From NCBI RefSeq assembly GCF_036924515.1, contig NZ_JAZHRR010000001.1, positions 7,287,001-7,351,000 on the forward strand: 64,000 nt of DNA, in the 5' to 3' direction. Below the pieces are notes generated by a model. It saw only the letters and a list, made by a program, of their open reading frames with translations. It was not told the DNA's origin and ran no database searches. This stretch comes from Bradyrhizobium sp. AZCC 1610 (GTDB lineage: Bacteria; Pseudomonadota; Alphaproteobacteria; Rhizobiales; Xanthobacteraceae). Below, in pieces: positions 35,795-45,543 of this stretch. Within the stretch, counting starts at the first letter, position 1. Each line of letters starts with the position of its first letter. The translations under genes were made by a program, and so were the position numbers.

Positions 35795-37195
35795 ATGACA
35801 ATGACTCGCCGCACCTTCCTGTCGGCGTCCGCAGGCCTGGCGGCTGTTCCGGCTTTTTCCGGGCTGCGTGCGGCAGCAGCGCCCTTGCCGCGGGAAGCCG
35901 ACATCGTCGTGATCGGTGCAGGCGCGGCCGGCATTGCTGCGGCGCGGCGGATCATGGCGGCGAACCGCAAGGTGATCGTGGTGGATGCGGCAAACCAGAT
36001 CGGCGGCCGCTGCCAGACCGACACCTCGAGCTTCGAGGTGCCGTTCGATCGCGGCGCGCGCTGGATGCACAATCCCGAGACCAATCCGATGATCAAGCTG
36101 GCGCGCGCCGCGGGCCTCGAGATCACGACGGCGCCGTCGGGCCAGAAGATCCGCATCGGCCGCCGCAACGCCCGCGCCGGCGAGACCGAGGAATTTCTCG
36201 CAGCCCTGGTGCGTGCCAACCGCGCCATCGACGAAGCCGCGCGGCGGTTCGATGTCTCCTGCGCCTCTGTGCTGCCGAAGGATCTCGGCGACTGGGCCGG
36301 CACGGCCGAGTTCGTGCTGGGCGCCGGCTTCTCGGGCAAGGACTTGAAAGACCTCTCCGTCGGCGACAAGTCCCGCGCGCAGGATCGCAACTCCGCGATC
36401 GCCTGCCGCGAGGGGCTCGGCACGCTAATTGCGAAGCTGGGGGAGCAGGTGCCGGTGTCACTGTCGACGCCGGCCAATCGCATTGTCTGGAGCAACCGCG
36501 ACGTCAGCGTGGAAACGCCAGCGGGCAAGATCGCCGCGCGCGCTGCCGTGATCACGGTGTCGAGCAACGTGCTGGCCGCAGGCAATATCAAGTTCGCACC
36601 GGATATTCCGAAGCGCATGCTCGACGCAGCTTCGAAACTGAGCCTCGGCAGCTACGACCGGATCGCGCTGCAGATGCCGGGCAATCCGCTCGGCCTCGCC
36701 CGCGACGACGTCATCATCGAGCAGAGCAATTCGACCAAGACGGCGCTGATATTCGCCAACATGGGCGGCTCGTCGCTCTGCACGGTCGACGTCGCCGGCT
36801 CGTTCGGCCGCGATCTTTCCGCGCAGGGCGAGAAGGCCATGCTGGCGTTCGCGGTGGAATGGTTGACGAAACTGTTCGGCAGCGAGGCGGCAGCGGCCGT
36901 GAAGAAATCGAGCGCGACGCGCTGGAACGCCGCTCCGTTCGCGCTCGGCGCGATGTCGGCGGCCGGTCCCGGCGGACAGTCGTCGCGCAAGGTTTTGACC
37001 GATCCGATCGGCTGCATGTATCTCGCCGGCGAGGCGACCCATGAAACGCTGTGGGGCACGGTCGACGGCGCCTGGGAAAGCGGTGAGCGTGCCGCCGAGG
37101 CGGCGTTGCGGAGGATCGGTGCGCTGAAGGATCCTGAGCCGCCGCCGCGGCCCGCGAAAACACGGCGGCGCACGTCGGCATCCCCGATCGACTGA
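35795..37195 (+). CDS. Tat-exported FAD-dependent amine oxidase
   Basis: A 466-residue flavin amine oxidase/monoamine oxidase-like protein. The N-terminus MTRRTFLSASAGLAAVPAFSG is a twin-arginine signal; GAGAAG at 41-46 and GGRCQTD form the dinucleotide-binding fold, FDRGARWMH follows, and the C-terminal YLAGEATHETLWGTVDGAWESGERAA closes the FAD site. It oxidises an unknown amine in the periplasm. Its stop overlaps the start of the Dph6-like gene (TGATG), so the two are translationally coupled. Confidence 0.88.
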   Translation: MTMTRRTFLSASAGLAAVPAFSGLRAAAAPLPREADIVVIGAGAAGIAAARRIMAANRKVIVVDAANQIGGRCQTDTSSFEVPFDRGARWMHNPETNPMIKLARAAGLEITTAPSGQKIRIGRRNARAGETEEFLAALVRANRAIDEAARRFDVSCASVLPKDLGDWAGTAEFVLGAGFSGKDLKDLSVGDKSRAQDRNSAIACREGLGTLIAKLGEQVPVSLSTPANRIVWSNRDVSVETPAGKIAARAAVITVSSNVLAAGNIKFAPDIPKRMLDAASKLSLGSYDRIALQMPGNPLGLARDDVIIEQSNSTKTALIFANMGGSSLCTVDVAGSFGRDLSAQGEKAMLAFAVEWLTKLFGSEAAAAVKKSSATRWNAAPFALGAMSAAGPGGQSSRKVLTDPIGCMYLAGEATHETLWGTVDGAWESGERAAEAALRRIGALKDPEPPPRPAKTRRRTSASPID

Positions 37196-37863
37196 TGCCG
37201 CGTCCGAAAGCACTGATCTCCTGGTCGAGCGGCAAGGATTCTGCCTTCGCATTGCATGAGGTGATGCGCGCGGGCGAATTCGATGTGGTCGGCGCGCTGA
37301 CCACGGTGACCGAGACGTTCGGCCGGGTCTCGATCCATGGCGTGCGGCAGGAAATACTGCGGGCGCAATGCGAAGCCGCCGGCCTGCCGCAGCGGATCGT
37401 GCCGATTCCCTATCCCTGTCCGAACGAGATTTATGAGGCGCGGATGGGCGAGGCGGTCGCGCAGGCCGTGGCCTGCGGCATCACGCACATGATCTTCGGC
37501 GATTTGTTTCTCGCTGATATCCGCGCCTATCGCGAACAGAAGCTGGCAGGCACCGGCATCGCGCCGGTGTTTCCACTGTGGGAGCGGCCGACGGCAGAGC
37601 TGGCGCAGGCGATGATTGCGAGCGGACTCGAAGCGCATCTCGCCACTGTCGATCTGAAAAGGCTGTCAGCGGAATTTGCAGGCCGAAAATTCGATGCGAC
37701 GCTGTTGGCCGATTTGCCCGAGGGCGTCGACGCCTGCGGCGAGAACGGTGAGTTTCACACCTGCGTGGTGGCCGGGCCGATGTTTTCGCGGCGGCTTGCG
37801 GTGAAGACCGGTGAACGCGTCGAGCGCGATGGTTATGCGTATTGCGATCTGATGATGGGTTAG
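37195..37863 (+). CDS. Dph6-related ATP pyrophosphatase (adenine nucleotide alpha hydrolase)
   Basis: A 222-residue PP-loop protein: ALISWSSGKDSAFALHE binds ATP, and GVDACGENGEFHTCV is the signature shared with eukaryotic diphthine-ammonia ligase (Dph6) and the archaeal MJ0570 group. Bacteria lack diphthamide, so the substrate differs and is unknown; an ATP-dependent amidation or ligation is expected. It is coupled to the amine oxidase gene, which suggests the amine-related pathway, and overlaps the TauE/SafE gene 3' end by 4 bases. Confidence 0.86.
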   Translation: MPRPKALISWSSGKDSAFALHEVMRAGEFDVVGALTTVTETFGRVSIHGVRQEILRAQCEAAGLPQRIVPIPYPCPNEIYEARMGEAVAQAVACGITHMIFGDLFLADIRAYREQKLAGTGIAPVFPLWERPTAELAQAMIASGLEAHLATVDLKRLSAEFAGRKFDATLLADLPEGVDACGENGEFHTCVVAGPMFSRRLAVKTGERVERDGYAYCDLMMG

Positions 37864-38630
37864 CGCAGCACGCCATCCAGCGCCGGCAATCCGAAGATGA
37901 CCGCCGCGGCGATCAGCGCGTAGCAGATCGCGCGGAATACGGTTTCACTGGCCTTGCCGAATAGCGAGGCGCCGAACCAGACGCCGATGCCATAGACCGG
38001 GCCGACGACGAGCGCGAACTTGATCGCGTCCAGCGTGATCAGTCCGGTCGCGGTGTAGCTGATGGCGGAAAAGATATCCGACGCGCCGAAGAACAGCACG
38101 ATATTGGCGCGCGCAATGACGGAGGCGATGGGCCGGCCAAGCCAGTAGCCGACGATCGGCGGCCCGCCGGTCTGGGCCAGGCCGCTGCAAAAGCCTGACA
38201 GTCCGCCGATGCCGACCGAGACCGCCGCGTGGTCCTTGCCGCGGTAGCGCCAGCCCGACAGCAACAACAGCAGCAGCGCGAAGACGAAGGCGGAAATGAT
38301 CCAGCGCGTCGTCACCGGTTCGAGGCGGCTGAGGAAATAGGTGCCGATCGGGACGCCGATCAGCGCGCCGAACACCATAATGGCGGTCGCCCTGCGGTCG
38401 GCCTTTTGCCACGCATTCGGCAGCAACGGTGCGGCGGCGACGAAATCGATGATCAGGAGCAGCGCGGCCACCAGCCGCGGGTCAGCGATCGAACTGGCGA
38501 GTGGCATGAAGATTAGTGCCGAGCCGAACCCGGAAAAACCCCGCGCCGTTCCGGAAACGAAAGCGACCGCGCAGATCGCGATTGCTGCGTTGATGCCGAT
38601 TTCAGCCGGAATGAGCGCCGCAGGGTTCAT
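37860..38630 (-). CDS. TauE/SafE-family membrane exporter
   Basis: A 256-residue polytopic protein with about eight hydrophobic helices and the family motifs GTARGFSGFGSALIFMPL near the N-terminus and GLSGFCSGLAQTGGPPIVGYWL in the second half. TauE/SafE proteins export sulfite, sulfoacetate or other organic anions at the inner membrane; the substrate here is unknown. Its ATG is only 6 bases after the pheT stop on the same strand, so it seems to be the last gene of the pheS-pheT transcript. Confidence 0.88.
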   Translation of the reverse strand: MNPAALIPAEIGINAAIAICAVAFVSGTARGFSGFGSALIFMPLASSIADPRLVAALLLIIDFVAAAPLLPNAWQKADRRATAIMVFGALIGVPIGTYFLSRLEPVTTRWIISAFVFALLLLLLSGWRYRGKDHAAVSVGIGGLSGFCSGLAQTGGPPIVGYWLGRPIASVIARANIVLFFGASDIFSAISYTATGLITLDAIKFALVVGPVYGIGVWFGASLFGKASETVFRAICYALIAAAVIFGLPALDGVLR

Positions 38631-38636
38631 GCGGCA

Positions 38637-41045
38637 TCATCCCCGCAACGTGCCACCGGTCTTCTTCGTCACCTCGGCCACGATCTTCGCCGCCACTGCG
38701 TCGATCTCCTGATCGGTCAGCGTCTTCTCGTGCGGCTGGATCGTCACGGCAATCGCGACCGACTTCTTGTCGGGGTCGATGCCCTTGCCTTCGTAGACGT
38801 CGAACACCGTCACGTCTGATATCAGCTTCTTGTCGACGTTCTGCGCCGATCGCACGATGTCGCCGGCCTTCACGCCGCGATCGACGATGAAGGCAAAGTC
38901 GCGCGACACCGGCTGGAATGCGGAGAGTTCGAGCAGCGGCCTGGCGCGGGTCGGCTTCTTCTTGGCGTCGGGAATGCGGTCGAGGACGACTTCGAACGCC
39001 ACCAAGGGGCCGTCGGCGCCGAGCGCTTCCAGCGTGCGCGGATGCAGCTCGCCGAAATAGCCCAGCACGTTCTGCGGGCCGATCTGGATGGTGCCGGAGC
39101 GGCCCGGATGCAGCCAGCTCGCGCCGCCCGGCACGACCTGCAGTGCCTGCATCGGTGCGCCGGCGGCCGCGAGCACGGCGAATGCGTCGGCCTTGGCGTC
39201 GAGCGCATTCGTCTGGATGGACCCGGACCAGTGCCGTCCCATGCCGTTCGAGGACGCAAAGCCGTGGCGCACGCCTGAGGCCGCGACGAACTGGTTCTCG
39301 GGCTTGTCGCCCTTGAATATCTGCCCGACCTCGAACAGTGCGACGTCCTGATAGCCGCGGTTGGCGTTGGCCTGCGCCGCCGCGACGAGGCCCGGCAACA
39401 GGCTCGGCCGCATGTCGGAGAGGTCGGCGGCGATCGGGTTGGCGAGCGCGAGTTCGGCCTGGCCGCCGCCGAACAGTTCGGCATGCGGTTTGGAAATGAA
39501 CGACCAGGTCACGGCTTCCACCATGCCGCGCGCAGCCAGCGCGCGCTTGGCGCGGCGGTTGCGGAGCTGGATCGTGGTCAGGACCGGCTTGCGGGCGTCG
39601 TCGCCGCGCTCGAACGGCGTCATCGGCACCTTGTCGACGCCGACGATGCGCACGATCTCCTCGACGATGTCGGCCTTGCCGTGCACATCGGTGCGCCATG
39701 AGGGGACAGCGACCTTCACCACCGGGCCGCTGCCGGCGACCATGAAGCCGAGATGGCTGAGGATGCGCCGCATCTCGACCAGCGGCACCTCGATTCCCGC
39801 CAGGCGTTTGACCTCGCTCAGCGGGAAATCGATGATGCGGTCGTCGCCGAAGGCCTTGCCGACCACCACGGTCTCCGACGGCGTGCCGCCACAAAGCTCC
39901 ATCACCAGTTTCGTCGCAAGCTCCAGCCCCGGCACCATGAAGGCCGGATCGACGCCGCGCTCGAAGCGGTAGCGCGCATCCGAATTGATGCCGAGCTTGC
40001 GGCCGGTCTGCGCGATGTTGATCTCGTTCCACAGCGCCGATTCGATCAGCACGTCTGACGTGTTCTCGTCGCAGCCGGAAGTCTCGCCGCCCATGATGCC
40101 GGCCAGCGATTCGACGCCGTGCTCGTCCGCGATCACGCAGATCGCGGAATCAAGCGTGTAGGTGCGCCCGTCGAGCGCCAGCAGGCTCTCGCCGTCCTTC
40201 GCGCGCCGTACCGTGAGATTGCCGTTCACCTTCTTCGCGTCGAACACGTGCAAGGGCCGGGCGCGGTCGTAGGTCATGAAGTTGGTGATGTCGACCAGCG
40301 CGTTGATCGGCCGCAAGCCGATCGAGGTCAGCCGCTTCTGCAGCCACTCCGGCGACGGGCCGTTCTTGACGCCGCGCACCAGCCGCAGCGCGAAGCCCGG
40401 ACAGAGCGTCGCGTCTTCCACCGTCACCTTCACCGGGCAGGGGAATTCACCCTTGATCGGTTTGATGCCGGGATCGATCAGCTTGCCCATATCGGCAGCG
40501 GAAAGGTCGCGCGCGATGCCGTGCACGCCGGTGCAATCCTGGCGGTTCGGCGTCAAATTGATTTCGAGCACGGGATCGCCGAGGCCTGCCCATTCGGCAT
40601 AGCCCTTGCCGATCGGGGCGTCCGCCGGCAGCTCCATGATGCCGTCATGGTCTTCGGAAATCTGCAGTTCGGCCGCCGAGCACAGCATGCCGCGGCTCTC
40701 GACGCCCCGGATGGTGCCGACGCCGAGCGTGATGTTCTTGCCGGGGATGAAGGTGCCGGGGGCTGAGAACACGCTGACGAGGCCAGCGCGCGCATTCGGC
40801 GCCCCGCAGACCACCTGCACCGGCGCAGCCCCGTTGCCGGTGTCGACCATGCACACCCGCAGGCGATCCGCATTCGGATGCTGCTCGGCCGAGATCACCC
40901 GCGCGATGGAAAACGGCGCCAGCGCCTTTGCCTTGTCCTCGATGTTCTCGACCTCGAGCCCGATCATGGTGAGCTTGTCGGCCAGCTTTTCCAGCGGCTC
41001 GTCGGTATCGAGATGTTCCTTCAGCCAGGAGAGCGTGAATTTCAT
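38637..41045 (-). CDS. pheT: Phenylalanine-tRNA ligase beta subunit
   Basis: 802 residues with the complete beta-subunit plan: N-terminal EMAP/OB-type tRNA-binding domain ([25 protein letters not shown]), B5 domain ([13 protein letters not shown]), catalytic-like core and a C-terminal anticodon-binding domain ([13 protein letters not shown]...[19 protein letters not shown]). It forms the alpha2beta2 enzyme with PheS and edits Tyr-tRNA(Phe). 103 bases separate it from pheS on the same strand. Confidence 0.97.
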   Translation of the reverse strand: MKFTLSWLKEHLDTDEPLEKLADKLTMIGLEVENIEDKAKALAPFSIARVISAEQHPNADRLRVCMVDTGNGAAPVQVVCGAPNARAGLVSVFSAPGTFIPGKNITLGVGTIRGVESRGMLCSAAELQISEDHDGIMELPADAPIGKGYAEWAGLGDPVLEINLTPNRQDCTGVHGIARDLSAADMGKLIDPGIKPIKGEFPCPVKVTVEDATLCPGFALRLVRGVKNGPSPEWLQKRLTSIGLRPINALVDITNFMTYDRARPLHVFDAKKVNGNLTVRRAKDGESLLALDGRTYTLDSAICVIADEHGVESLAGIMGGETSGCDENTSDVLIESALWNEINIAQTGRKLGINSDARYRFERGVDPAFMVPGLELATKLVMELCGGTPSETVVVGKAFGDDRIIDFPLSEVKRLAGIEVPLVEMRRILSHLGFMVAGSGPVVKVAVPSWRTDVHGKADIVEEIVRIVGVDKVPMTPFERGDDARKPVLTTIQLRNRRAKRALAARGMVEAVTWSFISKPHAELFGGGQAELALANPIAADLSDMRPSLLPGLVAAAQANANRGYQDVALFEVGQIFKGDKPENQFVAASGVRHGFASSNGMGRHWSGSIQTNALDAKADAFAVLAAAGAPMQALQVVPGGASWLHPGRSGTIQIGPQNVLGYFGELHPRTLEALGADGPLVAFEVVLDRIPDAKKKPTRARPLLELSAFQPVSRDFAFIVDRGVKAGDIVRSAQNVDKKLISDVTVFDVYEGKGIDPDKKSVAIAVTIQPHEKTLTDQEIDAVAAKIVAEVTKKTGGTLRG

Positions 41046-41148
41046 GGTCTCTGCTTCTCTTGTCCGCTCTCCCGCGCTTGTCCGCCGAAACCTCGGCGAA
41101 AGCGGGTCAGGGTGGGGGCTCTCTTCGCGACGGCAGTCTCGGCGAGGC

Positions 41149-42231
41149 TCACGTGCTCAATCCCCCCGCGAGCGTCGGGACATCGAGCGGCTTGAAGCCG
41201 TAATGCGAGAGCCAGCGCACATCGCTGTCGAACAGTTGGCGCAGGTCTGACATGCCGTATTTCAGCATCGCAATGCGGTCGATACCCATGCCCCAGGCAA
41301 AGCCCTGGTAGACATCAGGATCGATGCCGCAGGCGCGCAGCACGTTCGGATGCACCATGCCGCAGCCGAGAATCTCCAGCCAGTCCTCGCCTTCGCCGAA
41401 ACGGATCTCGCCCTTGTCGCGCCGGCACTGGATGTCGACTTCGAGCGAGGGCTCGGTGAACGGGAAGAACGACGGACGGAACCGCATGTTGATGTGGTCG
41501 ACCTCGAAGAACGCCTTGCAGAACTCGTGCAGGATCCATTTGAGGTGGCCGAGATGCGAGCCCTTGTCGATGACGAGGCCCTCGACCTGATGGAACTGCG
41601 GCGTGTGCGTCGCATCGGAATCGATGCGATAGGTGCGGCCCGGGCAGACCACGCGGATCGGCGGCTTCTGCGACAACATCGTGCGCACCTGTACCGGCGA
41701 CGTATGCGTGCGCAACAGCATGCGCGAACCATCTTCCTTCGGGTTGAAGAAGAACGTGTCGTGCATCTCCCGCGCCGGATGTCCCTCGGGGAAGTTCAGC
41801 TTGGTGAAGTTGTAATCGTCGGTCTCGACGTCGGGACCTTCGGCGATCGCAAATCCCATGTCGGCGAAGATCGTGTTGACCTCCTCGAAGACCTGGCTCA
41901 GCGGATGGATGCGGCCGGCTTCCGCGGGCGCCTCGCGCAGCGGCAGCGTGACGTCGATGGTCTCGGAGGCAAGGCGGGCGTCAAGCGCGTCTGATTTCAG
42001 GATGTCGCGGCGGGCGGTGAGCGCCTGCGTAACCTTGTCCTTGGCGAGATTGATCGCGGCGCCCTGCGTCTTCCGTTCGTCGGGCGACATCTTGCCGAGG
42101 GTGGCGAGCAATGCGGAGATCGAGCCCTTCTTGCCAAGCGCTGCGACGCGCACGGCTTCAAGCGCGGCTTCGTCGCCGGCGGCTGCGATATCGGCGAGAA
42201 TGGTTTGTTCAAGTGTGGCGAGGTCGGTCAT
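41149..42231 (-). CDS. pheS: Phenylalanine-tRNA ligase alpha subunit
   Basis: A 360-residue class II synthetase catalytic subunit: N-terminal coiled coil (about 1-90), motif 2 region [12 protein letters not shown]...[20 protein letters not shown] and motif 3 [17 protein letters not shown], with [17 protein letters not shown] between. It charges tRNA(Phe). pheS follows rplT on the same strand, separated by 199 bases that are largely a palindromic repeat. Confidence 0.98.
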   Translation of the reverse strand: MTDLATLEQTILADIAAAGDEAALEAVRVAALGKKGSISALLATLGKMSPDERKTQGAAINLAKDKVTQALTARRDILKSDALDARLASETIDVTLPLREAPAEAGRIHPLSQVFEEVNTIFADMGFAIAEGPDVETDDYNFTKLNFPEGHPAREMHDTFFFNPKEDGSRMLLRTHTSPVQVRTMLSQKPPIRVVCPGRTYRIDSDATHTPQFHQVEGLVIDKGSHLGHLKWILHEFCKAFFEVDHINMRFRPSFFPFTEPSLEVDIQCRRDKGEIRFGEGEDWLEILGCGMVHPNVLRACGIDPDVYQGFAWGMGIDRIAMLKYGMSDLRQLFDSDVRWLSHYGFKPLDVPTLAGGLST

Positions 42232-42274
42232 GGCAATCCTTGCTGACTAGGATGCTAAGCCGGCGCTCCTAGCC

Positions 42275-42392
42275 CGTCATGCCCGGGCTTGTCCCGGGCA
42301 TCCACGTCTTACAGCGTTCGCGAGAGGGAAGACGTGGATGGCCGGGACATCTAGCGCGAAGACGCGCTTCGCGCTTTTACCCGGCCATGACG
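42275..42392. repeat. Dispersed palindromic repeat between rplT and pheS
   Basis: The ends CGTCATGCCCGGGC and GCCCGGCCATGACG-like arms face each other, and inner arms ATCCACGTCTT and AAGACGTGGAT are exactly complementary. The whole 118 bases can fold as one branched hairpin in the rplT-pheS transcript. This repeat type is frequent in Bradyrhizobium. Confidence 0.8.
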
Positions 42393-42430
42393 CCCTCAAA
42401 AACTTCGCAGTAGGGTCGAGGGGCGACGGC

Positions 42431-42790
42431 TCACGCCGCGAGCGCGGCCTTGGCCTTCTCGGCGATCGCCTGGAACGCCACCGGCTCGGTGATGGCGAGA
42501 TCCGACAGCACCTTGCGGTCGACCGTGATGCCCGACTTGGCGAGACCGTTGATGAAGACGCTGTAGGTCATGCCGAACGGACGCACCGCGGCATTGATGC
42601 GCTGGATCCAGAGCGCGCGGAAGGTGCGCTTCTTGCGCTTGCGGTCGCGGAAGGCGTATTGCCCGGCCTTCTCGACGGCGGCTTTCGCAGCGCGGATGGT
42701 GTTCTTGCGGCGGCCGCGGAAACCCTTGGCGGCCTTGTAGACTTTCTTGTGCCTGGCGTGAGAGGTCACACCGCGTTTGACGCGAGACAT
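42431..42790 (-). CDS. rplT: 50S ribosomal protein L20
   Basis: 119 residues, starting [23 protein letters not shown] and continuing with the basic helix [23 protein letters not shown]; the globular half has [18 protein letters not shown]20 binds 23S rRNA early in 50S assembly. It lies 77 bases after rpmI on the same strand. Confidence 0.98.
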   Translation of the reverse strand: MSRVKRGVTSHARHKKVYKAAKGFRGRRKNTIRAAKAAVEKAGQYAFRDRKRKKRTFRALWIQRINAAVRPFGMTYSVFINGLAKSGITVDRKVLSDLAITEPVAFQAIAEKAKAALAA

Positions 42791-42867
42791 GACTGCTATC
42801 CTTGAATTTTAAATCGGTGATGGATCGCCGCGCGGACGCGGCCGGCTTTAGCGGAATGCGAGCGCGA

Positions 42868-43068
42868 TCAGGCGTTCGGCAAGAAGTACTTCTTGACGTT
42901 GTCGCCGTCGGTCTTGAACAGCACGCGGGTGCCGCGGAGCTGACGAATCTGCTTCTTGGTCCGCTTGATCATGCCGTGGCGCTTGCCGCGCTGGGCGTGC
43001 ATTACTTTGCCGGTGGCAGTCACCTTGAAGCGCTTTTTAGCGCCTGACTTGGTCTTCAGCTTGGGCAT
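42868..43068 (-). CDS. rpmI: 50S ribosomal protein L35
   Basis: 66 residues, [22 protein letters not shown] with the usual basic core [18 protein letters not shown]. Shine-Dalgarno GGAG precedes the ATG. It begins the rpmI-rplT transcript; unlike the classical infC-rpmI-rplT operon, infC is separated by 848 bases that include an opposite-strand gene and a terminator. Confidence 0.98.
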   Translation of the reverse strand: MPKLKTKSGAKKRFKVTATGKVMHAQRGKRHGMIKRTKKQIRQLRGTRVLFKTDGDNVKKYFLPNA

Positions 43069-43332
43069 TTGGCTCTCCTATCGGCCACAGAAAAATGCGC
43101 CCGAAAGGCGCTTTTGCGGCTTAAAATGCTCGTTAGAGCGTTGAAAGTGCTCAGGTTTCTTCGAAAAGGAATCAACCCGCACGGACATCGACACGGCAGC
43201 CCTTGATCAGCCGGGCGATGAAGGTCGGGCTTATGGCAGAGGAAGCGCCCATTGGCAATGATGAACCGCGGAAGGCCGTGCTGCTACCTAATCGCTGATG
43301 TCGTTAATATCTGAGCCCGGAACAGGAAGAAA

Positions 43333-43758
43333 ATGACCCGTTTTCATCGACCGATTGCTCGTTCTTCCGCTCTTCCCAGCCGGCGTACCCTGAGCTGGCT
43401 CCCGATCCTTGCCGTATTCGCCGCGATAGCGGTGCCGCCTTCCGCCGACGCTGCGACCCGCCGCAGGGCCGGGGCCTATGACGGCACCTGGAACGTGGTC
43501 TTCGCCACCGCGCGGGGTAATTGCAGTTCCGGCTATAGCGTGCCCTTCACGGTCGTCGGGAATCGCGTCTTGTCGGCCGGCGGCGGCAGGGTTTCGGGAT
43601 CGGTCAATCGTGCCGGGGCGGTTGCGGTCAAAGTTTCGGTTGGGGCTTCCAAGGCGAGTGGCGGCGGCCGGCTCGTCGGCGCCAGTGGCGCCGGCGCCTG
43701 GCGCGGCATCATCACCGGCGACCGCTGCAGCGGCACCTGGCAGGCTACGCGGAGCTAG
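43333..43758 (+). CDS. Small conserved exported protein, function unknown
   Basis: 141 residues with a signal peptide (SWLPILAVFAAIAVPPSADAA, cleavage near residue 41) and a compact Gly/Ser/Val-rich beta domain: YDGTWNVVFATARGNCSSGY, SAGGGRVSGSVNRAG, RGIITGDRCSGTWQATRS. Two cysteines (NCSS and RCSG) may form a disulfide. The pattern is familiar from Rhizobiales hypothetical proteins. GGAAG lies before the ATG. It is encoded on the plus strand inside the gap between infC and rpmI. Confidence 0.82.
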   Translation: MTRFHRPIARSSALPSRRTLSWLPILAVFAAIAVPPSADAATRRRAGAYDGTWNVVFATARGNCSSGYSVPFTVVGNRVLSAGGGRVSGSVNRAGAVAVKVSVGASKASGGGRLVGASGAGAWRGIITGDRCSGTWQATRS

Positions 43759-43771
43759 TTCGCGTGAGCCC

Positions 43772-43856
43772 GTAGCCCGGATGTAACGAAGCGAAATCCG
43801 GGGCGGTGTACGCGGGTCGAGCAGTCCCGGATTGCGCTGCGCTCCATCCGGGCTAC
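43772..43856. repeat. GTAGCCCGGAT palindromic intergenic repeat
   Basis: GTAGCCCGGATG at the left and CATCCGGGCTAC at the right are exact complements, with inner arms GAAATCCGGG and CCCGGATTGCG. This element type occurs in many Proteobacteria. It follows the small exported protein gene by 13 bases. Confidence 0.8.
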
Positions 43857-43865
43857 GAAAAGAGA

Positions 43866-43896
43866 AGCGGCCCGCCGGATTGTCCGACGGGCCGCT
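43866..43896 (-). terminator. Bidirectional terminator between infC and the small exported gene
   Basis: AGCGGCCCG (43866-43874) pairs with CGGGCCGCT (43888-43896), with inner pairs CCGG/CCGA. On the minus strand it is 20 bases after the infC stop and is followed by TCTCTTTTC; on the plus strand by CTTAATTT. Confidence 0.75.
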
Positions 43897-43916
43897 CTTA
43901 ATTTCTGTATTTCAAA

Positions 43917-44456
43917 TCAGCGCGGCGCCAGCACCATCACGACCTGGCGTCCCTCGAACCGCGCGTCCTGTTCGACCTTGGCGAACTCGGCGACGTCGGC
44001 CTTGACCTTGTCCAAAAGCTTGGTGCCGATCTCCTGGTGCGCCATTTCGCGGCCACGGTAGCGCAAGGTGATCTTGACCTTGTCGCCTTCTTCGAAGAAC
44101 CGCTGCATCGCGCGCATCTTCACGTCGTAATCGTGATCGTCGATCATCGGCCGCAGCTTGATCTCCTTGATCTCGACGACCTTCTGTTTCTTGCGAGCTT
44201 CGGCGGCCTTCTTCTGCGCCGAATACTTGAACTTCCCGTAGTCCATGATCTTGCAAACGGGAGGATTGTTGTTCGGCGAAATCTCGACGAGATCCATGCC
44301 CGCTTCGAGGGCCATCTTGACGGCGAGCACGGTCTCGACCGTTCCATGGTTGAGGCCGGTCTGATCGATCAGCTGGATCTGTGCGTTGCGGATTTCATCA
44401 TTGGTGCGCGGCCCGTCTTTGGTTGCAGCGGGCGGGGCTCTGTTGGGACGGCGAAT
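43917..44456 (-). CDS. infC: Translation initiation factor IF-3 (ATT start)
   Basis: 179 residues from an ATT codon at 44454-44456: the protein then reads (M)[30 protein letters not shown], with the N-domain [19 protein letters not shown] and C-domain [20 protein letters not shown] lies 8 bases before the ATT. No ATG, GTG or TTG occurs in frame before the conserved NDEIRN segment. An AUU start is the classical autoregulatory feature of infC, since IF-3 rejects non-canonical starts including its own. A downstream ATG at 44330 would lose the conserved N-domain. Confidence 0.94.
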   Translation of the reverse strand: MRRPNRAPPAATKDGPRTNDEIRNAQIQLIDQTGLNHGTVETVLAVKMALEAGMDLVEISPNNNPPVCKIMDYGKFKYSAQKKAAEARKKQKVVEIKEIKLRPMIDDHDYDVKMRAMQRFFEEGDKVKITLRYRGREMAHQEIGTKLLDKVKADVAEFAKVEQDARFEGRQVVMVLAPR

Positions 44457-44678
44457 GGGTAACTCTCCAAAGTTGTGAAAGGAAGGGCCGTAGTTTGAAG
44501 CAATACGCTGAAGACAGCAAGCGAACTCGCGGTCTGCGCCCGAAAACCGTCAAATGCGAGGCATTTCGGTCACGTCCGGCAAATATAGAGCGGCGGCCCG
44601 ATCCGCAAGCGCTGGGCGGTCGCGCTTGACCGATGAAGCGTGCTCACGGACAAAGCGGTGGGCAAGAGTGACAGATCC

Positions 44679-45473
44679 ATGACCAATTCAGCGACAATCG
44701 ACCAGGAACCGGCCTTTATCGAGGTGGGGGAGGGCAGTGGCGGCCGCCGGATCGCCATCCGCGCCCGTGCCGGCAGCGGGCCCGGGCTGTTGTGGCTCAG
44801 TGGCTTCAATTCCGACATGCGGGGCACCAAGGCGCTGGCGCTGGACGCCTGGGCCGCGGAACATGGCCGCGCCTGTATTAGGTTCGATTATTCCGGCCAT
44901 GGCGAATCAGGCGGCGCTTTCATCGATGGCACCATCGGACGCTGGCTCGAAGAGAGCGAGGCGGTGTTCGAGCAGTTCTGCCGGGGACCGCAGGTCGTGA
45001 TCGGCTCGTCGATGGGCGGCTGGATGGCGCTGCTACTGGCGCGCGCGATCGCACAGCGCGAGGCGAAGCAGGCGACGCTCGCCGGGCTGGTGCTGATCGC
45101 ACCGGCGCCTGATTTCACGGAGCAATTGATGTGGAACAGTTTCTCCGACGAGATCCGCGAGGAGATCAGGACCAATGGCGTGTGGATGCGGCCGTCGGAG
45201 TATGACGACTGCACGCCCTATCCGATCACGCGCGCGCTGATCGAGGAGGGCCGCAACCATCTCCTGCTCGGTAGCGCCATCGACGTCGGATGTCCTGTGC
45301 GCATCCTGCAGGGCGCGCAGGATCCCGACGTGCCCTGGCAGCACGCCTTTGCGCTGGCGCACCGGCTGCCGGCCGAGGACGTGGTGCTGACCATGATCCA
45401 GGACGGCGACCACCGCCTGTCGCGCCCGCAGGACATCGCAAGGATCATCGCGGCCGTGGCGGAGATTGGGTGA
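44679..45473 (+). CDS. Alpha/beta hydrolase (ABHD10-like)
   Basis: A 264-residue hydrolase: GLLWLSGFNSDMRGTKA oxyanion region, FDYSGHGESGG, the nucleophile elbow GSSMGGW, and the catalytic His in DGDHRLSRP with an Asp in GAQDPDVPW. The pattern resembles mitochondrial ABHD10 (acyl-protein thioesterase/glucuronide esterase), whose bacterial relatives are common in Rhizobiales. The start MTNSAT is chosen for length; substrate unknown. Divergent from infC with 222 bases between starts. Confidence 0.87.
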   Translation: MTNSATIDQEPAFIEVGEGSGGRRIAIRARAGSGPGLLWLSGFNSDMRGTKALALDAWAAEHGRACIRFDYSGHGESGGAFIDGTIGRWLEESEAVFEQFCRGPQVVIGSSMGGWMALLLARAIAQREAKQATLAGLVLIAPAPDFTEQLMWNSFSDEIREEIRTNGVWMRPSEYDDCTPYPITRALIEEGRNHLLLGSAIDVGCPVRILQGAQDPDVPWQHAFALAHRLPAEDVVLTMIQDGDHRLSRPQDIARIIAAVAEIG

Positions 45474-45543
45474 GTCCTTTCTTCCCTTCTCCCCGGGGAG
45501 AAGGGAAGGAAGAGGGCAGGCCGTCGTGAAGGGAGAAGCCGTC

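Noticed and set aside
38602..40032. Long alternative frame inside pheT
   Set aside because: Arg/Ala-rich shadow; pheT motifs are in the other frame of the same strand.
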